Shown here piece by piece: positions 51,926-60,737 of a stretch of 64,000 nt of DNA (positions are counted from its first letter, which is position 1; each line of letters begins with the position of its first letter). A program made the position numbers and the translations under genes. Origin of the DNA: Stenotrophomonas lacuserhaii (GTDB lineage Bacteria > Pseudomonadota > Gammaproteobacteria > Xanthomonadales > Xanthomonadaceae); assembly GCF_014836545.1 (NCBI RefSeq), contig NZ_JACSQS010000003.1:109091-173090 (forward strand), read 5' to 3'. The notes under the pieces were generated by a model. The model saw only the letters and a list, made by a program, of their open reading frames with translations, was not told the origin of the DNA and did not search any database.

Positions 51926-51930
51926 TCCCC

Positions 51931-51955
51931 GGTAGCGCCGAGCCACGCTCGGCGG
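51931..51955. repeat. GTAG-type REP hairpin
   Basis: GGTAGCGCCGAGCCACGCTC and the following GGCGG close into a hairpin between the convergent small membrane protein gene and paralog 2. Confidence 0.7.
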
Positions 51956-51970
51956 CTTGACCCACGCAGT

Positions 51971-52876
51971 TCAGCGCGCGCGATCCACTTCATCAAGCAT
52001 CGTGCGCATCCATTGCATGCGTGCCTGGACCTCCTCCGTCCTGCCCTCGGCAGCAGCGGCGTTCAACACCACTGTATCGAGATCCTCCGTGCACATTGCA
52101 CTGGCAATGCACAGATCATCGCCGAATTCAGAGCTCGCGCTACAGTCCAGGCCGCGCTCGCAAGCCACCAGGACCAAGGCAGCGCCATCGCTGCGGGTGG
52201 TACGCATGCCGGCCTTGGCCAGCAGTTCCGGTGACGTGTTATGCAGGCTAGCCAGCTCGAACAGCGCGCGCGGATCGCTGGACATCAAGGCTTCGTCGAT
52301 CAGCGCATCGGCATCATCCGGCAACCCCGCCTTGGCCTGCTGGGTAAACGCACGGGTGCGCTGGCGCAGCCGTGCCAACAGGTCGCCTTTGCCCGCGGCA
52401 TCCTGCAACAGCTGCCGCTGCTGCTGAACCTGCTCGTCAAAGGTGCCCGGGATGGTTTCGCACAGCGCCTGCCGCCGCGCCGCAGCGGCACGCAGCAGGT
52501 GCACCTGGTCAGGCCTCATCTGCGCCGCCATCTCGTCCACATGTTTTTCGAACAGCGGGCCGTGCAGCTTGCCGAATCCGCAGCGCTGCATCACATCGGC
52601 GAGATCGCGCATCGCCGCCGGGATCCCGGCGGCGGCGTCCCGGCGCAGCGCCAGCATGCGTGCCTGCGCGGATTGACCCACCGCAGGTGGCGTGTCGGAC
52701 GGGGTGGCGGCGGCTGGCGGCGGCTCGTTCGGTGGCACCGCGTCGAAGCTGGCCGCGCCAGCTGCTTCAGGCGCATGCGGACGCTCAGGCCACAGCAGCG
52801 CGGCGATGGCCGCAAGTACCACCACGATGGCCCCGATCAGCAGGCGACGGGCGTTCCGGGGCGTTGTGCGGTCCAT
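51971..52876 (-). CDS. Hypothetical exported protein with six conserved cysteines (paralog 2)
   Basis: From MDRTTPRNARRLLIG at 52876 (GAGGAAGCAGG upstream) the protein has 301 residues: one membrane segment (about 11-32), a low-complexity Pro/Ala linker (about 35-70) and a helical domain. It shares with the gene at 50800 the motifs AAMRDLADVMQRC, a central ALCETIPGTF and C-x5-C-x10-C-x5-C (ACERGLDC ... DDLCIASAMC). The cysteines probably form disulfides in the periplasm. Function unknown. Confidence 0.72.
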   Translation of the reverse strand: MDRTTPRNARRLLIGAIVVVLAAIAALLWPERPHAPEAAGAASFDAVPPNEPPPAAATPSDTPPAVGQSAQARMLALRRDAAAGIPAAMRDLADVMQRCGFGKLHGPLFEKHVDEMAAQMRPDQVHLLRAAAARRQALCETIPGTFDEQVQQQRQLLQDAAGKGDLLARLRQRTRAFTQQAKAGLPDDADALIDEALMSSDPRALFELASLHNTSPELLAKAGMRTTRSDGAALVLVACERGLDCSASSEFGDDLCIASAMCTEDLDTVVLNAAAAEGRTEEVQARMQWMRTMLDEVDRAR

Positions 52877-53009
52877 GGCCAACCTGCTTCCTCGAGGGGT
52901 TCCCTGTGATGGACTGTACAGACAAAGACAATCACGACCAATGGCCATCACCTGCCCGACGCGCGTCGCTGTACTAGAGTTGAGGCCACGCTCATTCCAA
53001 GGCTCTCAC

Positions 53010-54629
53010 ATGCGCGCACGCAACTGCCTGGCCACTCTGCTGCTGGTCCCGATGGTGTGGAGTACGGCGCTACACGCCGCAGGCCCCACGCCACCGGACC
53101 AACTCCTGCAGCCGCTGTTCCAGCAGGTGCAGGGTGCGCACCTGTTCGCGGACCAGAAGACCTTCGTCGATGCGCTACCACGCCGCGCACCCGAGGCGAT
53201 CGTGCAGGCCTGGCAGCGCGAGCACACCCAGTCCGGTTTTTCGCTGCACGCCTTCGTCAATGACAACTTCGATATCCCCAGCGACTCAGTCCCCTACGTG
53301 CCACCCGCCGGTGAAACCCTGCGCGCGCATATCGAAAGCCTGTGGCCGGTACTGACCCGCCAGACCGGCACGGTTGATCCGAAGGGTTCCCTGCTGCCGC
53401 TGCCGAAACCCTACGTGGTGCCCGGCGGGCGCTTCCGCGAAGTGTATTACTGGGACAGTTACTTCACCCTGCTGGGGCTGGCGGCCAGCGACCAGTGGCA
53501 GCGGGTGCGCGACATGGTGGACAACTTCGCCTACCAGATCGACACCCACGGCCACATTCCCAATGGCAACCGCAGCTATTACCTGAGCCGTTCGCAGCCG
53601 CCGTTCTTCAGCCTGATGGTGGACCTGCTGGCCACCCACGAAGGCGATGAGGCGTATCGGCGCTACCTGCCCCAGCTGCGCGCGGAACATGCATTCTGGA
53701 TGAGCGGCGCCGACGGGCTGGCGCCGGGGCAGGCGCATGCACGCGTGGTGCGGCTGGCCGATGGCAGCGTGCTGAACCGCTATTACGATGCCCGCGCAGT
53801 GCCACGCACCGAATCCTGGACCGATGACCTGGCCACGGCGGCGCAGGCACCGCAGCGCGCACCGTCGCAGGTTTACCGCGACCTGCGTGCGGGCGCGGAG
53901 TCCGGCTGGGATTTCAGCTCGCGCTGGCTGGATGACCCGGCCGCGCTGTCCAGCATCCGCACCACCGACATCCTGCCGGTGGATCTGAACAGCCTGCTGT
54001 TCCACCTGGAACGCACGCTTGCCCACGCCAGCGACGTGGCCAGGGACACGCAGGCACGCCGTGACTTCAAGCGGCGGGCACAGGCACGCCAACGCGCCAT
54101 CAATACCCATCTGTGGGACCAGGCGCAGGGCTGGTACGTGGACCGCGACCTGCAGACCGGCCACACCCGCCCTGCCCTCACCGCCGCCGCACTGTTCCCG
54201 CTGTGGCTGGACATCGCCAGCAAGCCGCAGGCACGACGCACCGCCGATGCCGTGGAAACTCAATTGGTAAAAGAAGGCGGCTTGCTGACCACCACGCTCC
54301 GTACCGGCCAGCAGTGGGACGCGCCCAACGGTTGGGCACCGCTGCAGTGGGTGGCAGTGGATGGCCTGCAGCGCTACGGCCAGGACAGGCTGGCACGGCA
54401 GGTGGGCACACGCTTCCTGCGCACCGTGCAATCGGTGTATGACCGCGAGCAGAAGCTGGTGGAGAAGTACGTGGTGGATGGATCGGCCGGCGGTGGCGGC
54501 GGTGGCGAGTACCCGCTGCAGGATGGCTTCGGCTGGAGCAACGGGGTCACGCTGGCGCTGTTGGATCGGCTGTGTGCGCCGAAGAAGCAGAAATGCGAAA
54601 GCGCGTCAGACGTCGAGGCGGATGACTGA
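53010..54629 (+). CDS. treA: Periplasmic trehalase
   Basis: TreA splits trehalose into two glucoses in the periplasm. From ATG 53010 the protein has 539 residues and a signal peptide (about 1-24, ending LHA). Both family signatures are present: PGGRFREVYYWDSYFTLLGL and QWDAPNGWAPLQW; the glycine-rich GGGGGGEYPLQDGFGWSNG is near the C-terminus. A longer in-frame start upstream would overlap the neighbouring gene and remove the signal peptide from the N-terminus. Confidence 0.96.
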   Translation: MRARNCLATLLLVPMVWSTALHAAGPTPPDQLLQPLFQQVQGAHLFADQKTFVDALPRRAPEAIVQAWQREHTQSGFSLHAFVNDNFDIPSDSVPYVPPAGETLRAHIESLWPVLTRQTGTVDPKGSLLPLPKPYVVPGGRFREVYYWDSYFTLLGLAASDQWQRVRDMVDNFAYQIDTHGHIPNGNRSYYLSRSQPPFFSLMVDLLATHEGDEAYRRYLPQLRAEHAFWMSGADGLAPGQAHARVVRLADGSVLNRYYDARAVPRTESWTDDLATAAQAPQRAPSQVYRDLRAGAESGWDFSSRWLDDPAALSSIRTTDILPVDLNSLLFHLERTLAHASDVARDTQARRDFKRRAQARQRAINTHLWDQAQGWYVDRDLQTGHTRPALTAAALFPLWLDIASKPQARRTADAVETQLVKEGGLLTTTLRTGQQWDAPNGWAPLQWVAVDGLQRYGQDRLARQVGTRFLRTVQSVYDREQKLVEKYVVDGSAGGGGGGEYPLQDGFGWSNGVTLALLDRLCAPKKQKCESASDVEADD

Positions 54630-54650
54630 AGCGCCCGATCTCGGATCGCT

Positions 54651-55085
54651 TCAGCCCGGAGTGCGCATCTGCTGCCGGTGCCGGGCCACGATACCGTCCA
54701 GATGGTCGACCGCTGTGGGCCGTACCGCGGTTCCCCGGCGTACGAAGCTGTTCCAGTCGGCCGTCGCCACCTTCCCCAGGTCCCGCCGCTCCGTGTCCAC
54801 CCGCGTCATGGACCAGAAGGGGCATAGCCGGGTCCCGACGAGCCCCCGCGCGAGCTGCAGGATGTCGACATGGCTCGATGCAGCGAGCACCCGCCCGTAG
54901 GCTGCATGCACGCCCTGCTCCGGGCCCTCCAGGTACTGCAGAAAGCGCTCACCATCGAACAGCAGCAGCCCGGTCACTCCTGCCAACTGATTGAACCTCG
55001 CCGCATCCTGGACGAGCCCTTCGAGTCGTCCGGCCGGAAGGTCGGCGGCCATCTGGCTTGCATAGACAAGAGCATGGAGCGGCAC
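54651..55085 (-). CDS. BLUF-domain blue-light sensor protein
   Basis: The 144-residue protein is a complete BLUF domain plus a short helical tail. It has all flavin-switch residues: Tyr8 (LVYAS), Asn32 (RFNQLAGVTG), Gln50 (FLQYLEG), and Trp91/Met93 (FWSMT). BLUF domains bind FAD and change on blue light. There is no output domain in this protein. A stand-alone EAL gene lies 0.9 kb away, while in E. coli BluF these two domains are fused. Start is GTG 55085 with GGAGAA upstream. Confidence 0.92.
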   Translation of the reverse strand: MPLHALVYASQMAADLPAGRLEGLVQDAARFNQLAGVTGLLLFDGERFLQYLEGPEQGVHAAYGRVLAASSHVDILQLARGLVGTRLCPFWSMTRVDTERRDLGKVATADWNSFVRRGTAVRPTAVDHLDGIVARHRQQMRTPG

Positions 55086-55140
55086 GGCGTTCTCCGGAGG
55101 CGGAGACTGAGCTTAGCCCGGAGGCGAATAAAGAATCGTG

Positions 55141-55917
55141 ATGATGGCGTCGACACGCGCATGCTGCCCCGGCCCTGCTGGTGGATGCTTCACAGGATGC
55201 GGGCTGTTCAAGGGCGATGATGCGCGTCAGCGCGCTGGCGTGCGTCGACTCGACTGGATCAATTTCACCGTGCTTCAGAAGCTTCTCCATTTCGCCCCCC
55301 TGATAACCGCAGCCATGACCTGCGTGACGGCGTTGATCTGGGTCGTCTACCTGAGTTTCTTCCTGCGCAGCTATCGTCGCCAGCAGCGCCCTTCCATCCT
55401 GATCACGTCCGGCGCCGGGAAGGACCTGGATGCGCACTGCTTCGTGACCAACCTGGGGCTGGAACCGGTCTACCTGCTCGATGTGGTCATCGACCTGATC
55501 GAGCCCACTGGCAGGGTCGTCCGTGCTGTCATTCCCGAACGCACGGAGCGCTGGCGCCAGGCTGCTCCCGGCGATGACGATGACGTACGCCGCGCAACCA
55601 CCGTGGGGGCGCTCATCAGCGGCGGCGAACGCGACCTGGGACGATTCCGCACGCTTATCGAGCGCGCCAGCCTGGAGAATCCGGACATCGCCACCGAGGC
55701 AGCTTTCTCCAGCCTGGAGGTCACGGTGATCCTGGTCACCGCCAGCCAGGCCGAGTTGTGTGGGGCATCGCGGTGCTACCGGGTGGAGCATCGGCCGGAC
55801 GCCCACCCCCGGCTGAAAGCGATGACCATCAAGGCACGCCAGCTGCAGGGCTACTTTGCCCGCCGCAACCTGACCCGCCTGCTGACCGCGCAGATCAGGT
55901 CAAGCAGCGCAGGGTGA
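55141..55917 (+). CDS. Hypothetical single-span membrane protein
   Basis: The reading frame gives 258 residues; one membrane segment (about 52-74, PLITAAMTCVTALIWVVYLS) is followed by a cytoplasmic or periplasmic beta-rich domain (RPSILITSGAGKDLDAHCFV ...). The start is uncertain: the first 40 residues have no good ribosome site and look non-conserved, and GTG 55240 or 55270 are options. It is divergent from the BLUF gene and followed by the EAL gene after 80 bases. I do not recognise its family. Confidence 0.65.
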   Translation: MMASTRACCPGPAGGCFTGCGLFKGDDARQRAGVRRLDWINFTVLQKLLHFAPLITAAMTCVTALIWVVYLSFFLRSYRRQQRPSILITSGAGKDLDAHCFVTNLGLEPVYLLDVVIDLIEPTGRVVRAVIPERTERWRQAAPGDDDDVRRATTVGALISGGERDLGRFRTLIERASLENPDIATEAAFSSLEVTVILVTASQAELCGASRCYRVEHRPDAHPRLKAMTIKARQLQGYFARRNLTRLLTAQIRSSSAG

Positions 55918-55997
55918 CTGAATGACATCGGCGTCCACATGACCGTTATTGGCGTCGGCTATTCTCATTGCCTCGACCCGAGCACGGATTCAACCGC

Positions 55998-56771
55998 ATG
56001 CCCCCCACCGATCTGCGCGCTGGATGCAGCCTATGCCGCGATGCGGATCCGCTGCAGTTCGACTTCAGTTACGCATTTCAGCCGATCGTCGATGTGCAGG
56101 CTCGCCGGGTGTTCGCCCACGAAGCGCTGGTGCGTGGTCCTGCTGGCGAGCCGGCAAGCTCGGTACTGTCACGTGTCACGGCGGACAACCGCTACTCGTT
56201 CGACCAGGCCTGCCGCGAGAAAGCCATCCGGATCGCGGCGTCGTTGAATCTGGAGTCACACCTTTCAATCAACTTCCTGCCCAACGCGATCTACCGGCCG
56301 GAGGTATGCATACGCTCTACGCTCCAGGCCGCGGCCCGGCATGGCTTTCCGGTCGAACGGATCATCTTTGAAACCGTCGAGGGCGAGCAGGTCAGCGATG
56401 GCAAGTGGCTGGCCGAGATCCTGAGCGAGTACAAACGAATCGGCTTCAAGACGGCAATCGATGATTTCGGTGCCGGGTTTGCGGGGTTGAACCTGTTGGC
56501 CGACTTCCAGCCGGACATGGTCAAGCTGGACATGGCGCTGATCCGGGGGATCGACCACAGCCCTGCACGACGCGCGATCGTGGCGGGCGTGGTATCCATG
56601 TGCGGGCAGTTGGCTATTGAGGTCATTGCCGAAGGCATAGAAACCCGCGATGAGGCGCAGTGTCTGTCGGATCTCGGCATCCGCCTGATGCAGGGCTATT
56701 GGTTCGGTCGGCCGCAGTTCGAGCGCGCCGTGCGCGAGGCCGACATTGCCCTGCCAGACATGGGTCGATAA
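55998..56771 (+). CDS. Stand-alone EAL-domain protein (probable c-di-GMP phosphodiesterase)
   Basis: The 257-residue protein is one EAL domain. Motifs for metal and substrate binding are kept: HEALVRG (Glu42), NFLPNA, FETVEGE, AIDDFGAGFAG, VKLDM, EVIAEGIET and QGYWFGRP, so hydrolysis of c-di-GMP is likely. A CxxC (CSLC, 10-13) near the N-terminus is unusual. It lacks an own sensor domain; the BLUF protein encoded nearby could supply one in trans. Confidence 0.9.
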   Translation: MPPTDLRAGCSLCRDADPLQFDFSYAFQPIVDVQARRVFAHEALVRGPAGEPASSVLSRVTADNRYSFDQACREKAIRIAASLNLESHLSINFLPNAIYRPEVCIRSTLQAAARHGFPVERIIFETVEGEQVSDGKWLAEILSEYKRIGFKTAIDDFGAGFAGLNLLADFQPDMVKLDMALIRGIDHSPARRAIVAGVVSMCGQLAIEVIAEGIETRDEAQCLSDLGIRLMQGYWFGRPQFERAVREADIALPDMGR

Positions 56772-56866
56772 CCCCAACGAAGAACTGGCGATCACACCCG
56801 CCAAGAGCGCGTGTTTGCATGGCCGCACCTGACAGTGATGCCAGTTCACTTTCCTCTGCACGCCCA

Positions 56867-57328
56867 TCACCTGCTTGGCGGCTGCATGAACTCGATTGTG
56901 ATGTGATCGGGGCCGGAGACGTAGGCCGCTAGTGTCCCCTTGCGTGGACCGCCTGGAATGGGTTGTGGACTGCCCTTCGCCTTCCATCCCGCAGCCTCTA
57001 CACGGGCGATGGCGGAGTGAATATCCTCCACGGTCAAAGCCAGGTGTGCAGCTCCGATCGCACCGGCACTTTCCGGCGCGGCTCCATGCTGGCGACCTCC
57101 AGAGTACTGCAGCAGCTCAACCATGAACCCATTCGGCGCCGAGACGATTGCCGTGCGCACGTTCGGATCATCAACGCCTGTAACCTGATACAGGAAATCG
57201 CCTCCCATCTCCGATTGGCGTTGCAGTTCGAAACCCAGCGCCTGGGTCCAAAAGTGGATGGATTCGTCCAAGGAGGAAACCGTAAAGCCGGCGTGATCAA
57301 CGCCAACGAGGTGCGTCGTCTTGGTCAT
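56867..57328 (-). CDS. VOC-family protein (glyoxalase/bleomycin-resistance fold)
   Basis: The 153-residue protein has two beta-alpha-beta-beta-beta modules. Metal ligands typical of the fold are visible: His in GVDHAGFTV, Glu in MVELLQY, His in AAHLALTVED and Glu in ITIEFMQPP. The reaction cannot be told; lactoylglutathione lyase or dioxygenase-like activity is possible. Confidence 0.85.
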   Translation of the reverse strand: MTKTTHLVGVDHAGFTVSSLDESIHFWTQALGFELQRQSEMGGDFLYQVTGVDDPNVRTAIVSAPNGFMVELLQYSGGRQHGAAPESAGAIGAAHLALTVEDIHSAIARVEAAGWKAKGSPQPIPGGPRKGTLAAYVSGPDHITIEFMQPPSR

Positions 57329-57383
57329 GGCTGCATGATCATAGGGGCCGACTCGGCATGTTGGCCGTCTTTGGGGTCACGGC

Positions 57384-57584
57384 GTGATAGTGGGTTTCAT
57401 CAGGAAATCTAGGTGGCGCGGCTTGTTCGGTCAAGCGAATGCGCACGGTGGCCTCTGCACCTTCACCATCATCACCGGCGGCAGCAGCGGCGTGTCAGCC
57501 GATATCCACGACAGGATGCCGGTGTGGCTGCAGCCTGGTCAGGTCGATAACTGGATGGCCGCCGAGCGGCGACATGGGGCATGA
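57384..57584 (+). pseudogene. Remnant of a SRAP/YedK gene
   Basis: The frame reads CTFTIITGGSSGVSADIHDR then MPVWLQPGQVDNWM, the C-terminal part of SRAP proteins (TFTIIT..A......IHDRMPVIL). SRAP proteins shield abasic sites in DNA and start with a catalytic Cys2 and need an HxDRMP His; the His is present but the whole N-terminal half with Cys2 is missing, and the frame stops soon after. It is probably a dead fragment. Confidence 0.7.
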
Positions 57585-57629
57585 CCTCCTTTGGTTCTCA
57601 ACGGTGGCAAGCCCAGCCCGGCACCGGGA

Positions 57630-58049
57630 TCACGGCATCGAGCTGCCGGCGTGCCCGGTCACCAACTCTCCATCTTCCTTTCGGAACGGTCCGGGCAGCG
57701 GCGGCAGGATGTCCAGCACCACTTCCGAAGGCCGGCACAGACGAGTACCCCTGTCGGTTTGTACGAAAGGACGATTGATGAGTATCGGGTGCGCCAGCAT
57801 CGCATCAAGCAGCGCGTCGTCGCTCAGTGCTGCGTCGCCCAGCCCGAGTTCGTCATACGGGGTTCCCTTCTGCCGGATGGCATCGCGCACGCTCAACCCC
57901 GCCGCCGTAATGAGCGCGACCAGGCGCGCACGGCTGGGCGGGTGTGCCAGGTAGTCGATCACTTCCGGTTCGATCCCGGCGAAGCGGATCAGCGCGAGTG
58001 TATTGCGCGAGGTGCCACACTTGGGGTTGTGATAGATGACAGCGTTCAC
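57630..58049 (-). CDS. arsC: Arsenate reductase, glutaredoxin-coupled
   Basis: ArsC reduces arsenate to arsenite so it can be exported. The 139-residue protein has Cys11 in [12 protein letters not shown], and [16 protein letters not shown] carries the second conserved Arg. This is the glutaredoxin-dependent class. Its ATG overlaps the arsH stop by four bases. Confidence 0.95.
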   Translation of the reverse strand: MNAVIYHNPKCGTSRNTLALIRFAGIEPEVIDYLAHPPSRARLVALITAAGLSVRDAIRQKGTPYDELGLGDAALSDDALLDAMLAHPILINRPFVQTDRGTRLCRPSEVVLDILPPLPGPFRKEDGELVTGHAGSSMP

Positions 58050-58786
58050 GCACTTTCCTCCTGATTCAAAACGGTCTCGACCACGTCTGCAGCGGCCGCC
58101 AGCGCCGCCGCTTCAACGGCGCCCTTGCGCTCGCTGTAGCGGTCGATCAGGTAGTCACTGCGCCCGCGCACCAGCAGGGTGAACTTGACCAGTTCCTCCA
58201 TCACGTCCACCACGCGATCGTAGTACGCCGAAGGCTTCATTCGACCTTCGTCGTCAAACTCCTGCCACGCTTTGGCGACCGACGACTGGTTGGGGATCGT
58301 CACCATCCGCATCCATCGGCCGAGCACGCGCAGCGCGTTGACCACGTTGAACGACTGCGAGCCGCCGCAGACCTGCATCACGGCCAGCGTACGGCCCTGG
58401 GTGGGGCGCACGCTGCCCTCTTCGAGCGGCAGCCAATCGATCTGGTTCTTGAATACCGCGGTAAGGGTGCCGTGGCGTTCCGGGCTGACCCATACGTGGC
58501 CCTCCGACCACAGCGAGGCCTGCCGAAGCTCCTGCACCTTGGGGTGGGTAGCCGGCACCGAGTCAAGCATTGGCAGCTCGTGTGGATCGAACAGGCGGGT
58601 TTCCGCCCCGAGCTGTTCCAACAGCCGCTGAGCCTCCAGCGCCAGCTTGCGGCTGAACGACTGAGGTCGCAGCGAGCCGTACAGGATAAGGATGCGCGGG
58701 CGATGGGGCTGCGCAGCGGGGTCGTTGAGCTTGGCGGCCGTGGGGATGTCCAAGGCACTTGGGACCACGTTGGGGATCTGCTGCAC
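58046..58786 (-). CDS. arsH: ArsH NADPH-dependent FMN reductase
   Basis: ArsH is a flavoprotein that oxidises trivalent organoarsenicals. The 246-residue protein has the flavodoxin-type motif [18 protein letters not shown] and [20 protein letters not shown]. First gene of the minus-strand ars transcript, divergent from arsR, with 39 bases between the starts. Confidence 0.95.
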   Translation of the reverse strand: MQQIPNVVPSALDIPTAAKLNDPAAQPHRPRILILYGSLRPQSFSRKLALEAQRLLEQLGAETRLFDPHELPMLDSVPATHPKVQELRQASLWSEGHVWVSPERHGTLTAVFKNQIDWLPLEEGSVRPTQGRTLAVMQVCGGSQSFNVVNALRVLGRWMRMVTIPNQSSVAKAWQEFDDEGRMKPSAYYDRVVDVMEELVKFTLLVRGRSDYLIDRYSERKGAVEAAALAAAADVVETVLNQEESA

Positions 58787-58807
58787 GGGGTTGTCCTGCG
58801 ATATCTA

Positions 58808-58831
58808 TTCCATTATTCTAGAATCATGGAA
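58808..58831. promoter_or_regulatory. Near-perfect palindrome, candidate ArsR operator
   Basis: TTCCATTATTCTAGAATCATGGAA (24 bases at 58808-58831, given here as arms TTCCAT...ATTCTAGAAT...ATGGAA) is a palindrome with a single mismatched pair, centred on CTAG. It covers the arsR start codon (58826) and lies in the short divergent gap with arsH, so one ArsR dimer could block both transcripts. Confidence 0.65.
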
Positions 58832-59140
58832 CATACAAACGCAACCCACGCCTTGGCAGCCCTGGGTCATGCTACCCGCCTGTCGATCTTCCGCCTTCTG
58901 GTTCAGGCTGGCAGTGTCGGCAAGCTGGCCGGCGACATTGCCCAGGCGCTCTGCTTGCCTGGCGCCACACTCTCCTTCCACCTGAAGGAACTGCTGAGTG
59001 CGGGACTGATCAGCGCCGAGCAGCGTGGCCGGACCATCTGCTACCGGGCCGAGTTCGTGGTGATGAACGAGCTGGTGGCCTACCTGACTGAAAACTGCTG
59101 CGCCGACGAACAGGCCTGTGAACGGCCGGCAGGCTGCTGA
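58826..59140 (+). CDS. arsR: ArsR-family arsenite-responsive repressor
   Basis: The 104-residue winged-helix repressor (LPGATLSFHLKELLSAGLIS as recognition region) has the C-terminal triad Cys91-Cys92-Cys98 (NCCADEQACE). The same spacing is the arsenite site of the Acidithiobacillus ferrooxidans ArsR, unlike the helix-3 site of plasmid ArsR. Arsenite binding should release the ars promoters. Its ATG lies within the palindrome. Confidence 0.93.
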   Translation: MEHTNATHALAALGHATRLSIFRLLVQAGSVGKLAGDIAQALCLPGATLSFHLKELLSAGLISAEQRGRTICYRAEFVVMNELVAYLTENCCADEQACERPAGC

Positions 59141-59160
59141 CTCCTTACCCCAGAGAGCGC

Positions 59161-59340
59161 CAGAATGATCCGTCGTGTTCTGCTTGCCCGGTGGTGTTTG
59201 GCGATTTCGTGCAGATGCACTGGGGCCTGTTCGATCCGACCGGTGTGGAAGGCTCGGATGCAAAAAAGGCTGAAACATTCGACCGGGCACATCAGATCAT
59301 CCTCAAGGCCCAGCTCGATCCGATTGCGCAGATCCACTGA
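59161..59340 (+). pseudogene. Remnant of a low-molecular-weight-phosphatase-type arsC
   Basis: The frame reads CPVVFGDFVQMHWGLFDPTG then [20 protein letters not shown], the C-terminal third of thioredoxin-coupled ArsC (CPV..G....HWG..DP). The P-loop CxxNxxRS with the catalytic Cys is missing. An ATG (59165) with a start MIRRVL, in another frame, could be what is left of the N-terminus after an internal deletion. It lies between arsR and acr3, the normal place of this gene. Confidence 0.75.
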
Positions 59341-59360
59341 CCGTCCTCCCGGAAAATTCC

Positions 59361-60419
59361 ATGACCACTGACACCTCCCGCTTGTCCTTTCTGGACCGGT
59401 ACCTGACGCTGTGGATCTTCGCCGCCATGGCGCTCGGCGTCGGCCTGGGCGCTTTGTTCGAGGGCGTGCCCAGCGCGCTCAACAGCCTGTCAATTGGATC
59501 AACGAACATCCCGATTGCGATCGGTTTGATTCTGATGATGTACCCGCCGCTGGCGAAGGTGAAGTACGAGGAACTGCCCGCGGTCTTCGCGGACAAGCGG
59601 GTGCTGATGCTCTCGTTGCTGCAGAACTGGATCGTCGGTCCGTTCCTGATGTTCGGCCTGGCCGTGCTGTTCCTGCGCGACTACCCCGAGTACATGACCG
59701 GCCTGATCCTGATCGGGCTGGCGCGCTGCATTGCCATGGTCCTGGTGTGGAACCAGCTGGCACGCGGCGACAGCCAGTACGTGGCCGGCCTGGTGGCATT
59801 CAACTCGATCTTCCAGATCGCGCTGTTCAGCGTCTGCGCGTGGTTCTTCCTGTCCTGGTTGCCGCCCGTGTTCGGCCTGCAGGGCAGCGTGATCGACGTC
59901 AGCTTCTGGACCATTGCCGAGGCGGTGCTGATCTACCTGGGCATTCCGTTCCTGGCCGGCTTCCTCACCAGCCGCTGGCTCAAGGCGCGTAATGGGTTGC
60001 GCTGGTATGAAGAGAAATTCCTGCCTGCAATCAGTCCGATCACCCTGGCTGCGCTGCTGTTCACCATCGTAGCGATGTTCAGCTTGAAGGGCGGCGACGT
60101 GCTGCGGATTCCGATGGACGCGGTACGCATCGCGATCCCGCTGACCCTGTACTTCATCATCCAGTTCGTCATCAGCTTCTTCATGGGCAAGCTGATCGCC
60201 AAAGACTATCCCCGCACCACCGCGATCGCGTTCACCGCAGCAGGCAACAACTTCGAACTGGCAATCGCCGTGGCCATCGCGGCGTTCGGGCTGGCTTCCC
60301 CGGTAGCCTTCGCGGCAGTGATCGGCCCGCTGGTGGAAGTACCGGTGCTGATCCTGCTGGTCCACGTCGCCTTGCGGCTGGGCAAACGCTACTTTCCTGC
60401 CGATGCAGGGAGCCGCTGA
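59361..60419 (+). CDS. acr3: Arsenite efflux permease, ACR3 family
   Basis: Acr3 exports arsenite using the proton gradient. The 352-residue protein has ten predicted membrane helices; the essential Cys in [13 protein letters not shown] and [14 protein letters not shown] are family motifs. Twenty bases separate it from the arsC remnant, so it is transcribed from the arsR promoter. Confidence 0.95.
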   Translation: MTTDTSRLSFLDRYLTLWIFAAMALGVGLGALFEGVPSALNSLSIGSTNIPIAIGLILMMYPPLAKVKYEELPAVFADKRVLMLSLLQNWIVGPFLMFGLAVLFLRDYPEYMTGLILIGLARCIAMVLVWNQLARGDSQYVAGLVAFNSIFQIALFSVCAWFFLSWLPPVFGLQGSVIDVSFWTIAEAVLIYLGIPFLAGFLTSRWLKARNGLRWYEEKFLPAISPITLAALLFTIVAMFSLKGGDVLRIPMDAVRIAIPLTLYFIIQFVISFFMGKLIAKDYPRTTAIAFTAAGNNFELAIAVAIAAFGLASPVAFAAVIGPLVEVPVLILLVHVALRLGKRYFPADAGSR

Positions 60420-60737
60420 GCCTGGGTGACGGCCGGACAGGAAGCGAGCACCCTCCGGTGCCCGCTTCGCTCATGCGTTCAATGAGCCGACGACAACGCG
60501 GCGCCTGACCTACGGTGCTTTCCATCTTGAATGGTCTGAAGCACCGAGGTGTTACGGATACCGTTGGCAACCGTGGCGACAAGCAGGATGCAGCGGGTCA
60601 TCAGTCGCCGACCACGCCAGGGCGCTACGACCATGCTCTGCCCGTCGTGAAACCTCCACGACGCCGCTGATTTTTCCGGCAATTGTTCCGTTAGCTCTTA
60701 TCAGGCACTTCGGGGAAACCTGAGTGCCTGATCTATC
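60420..60737. other. Gap between acr3 and tRNA-Ile
   Basis: The 318 bases hold a weak hairpin (GCACC-CTCC-GGTGC, about 60444) that may end acr3 transcription. Nothing else is recognisable: short open frames on both strands lack ribosome sites and motifs. Confidence 0.5.

Noticed and set aside
60479..60682. A minus-strand frame of 67 codons between acr3 and the tRNA
   Set aside because: No ribosome site, no motif and no neighbour that would explain it; left as a gap.
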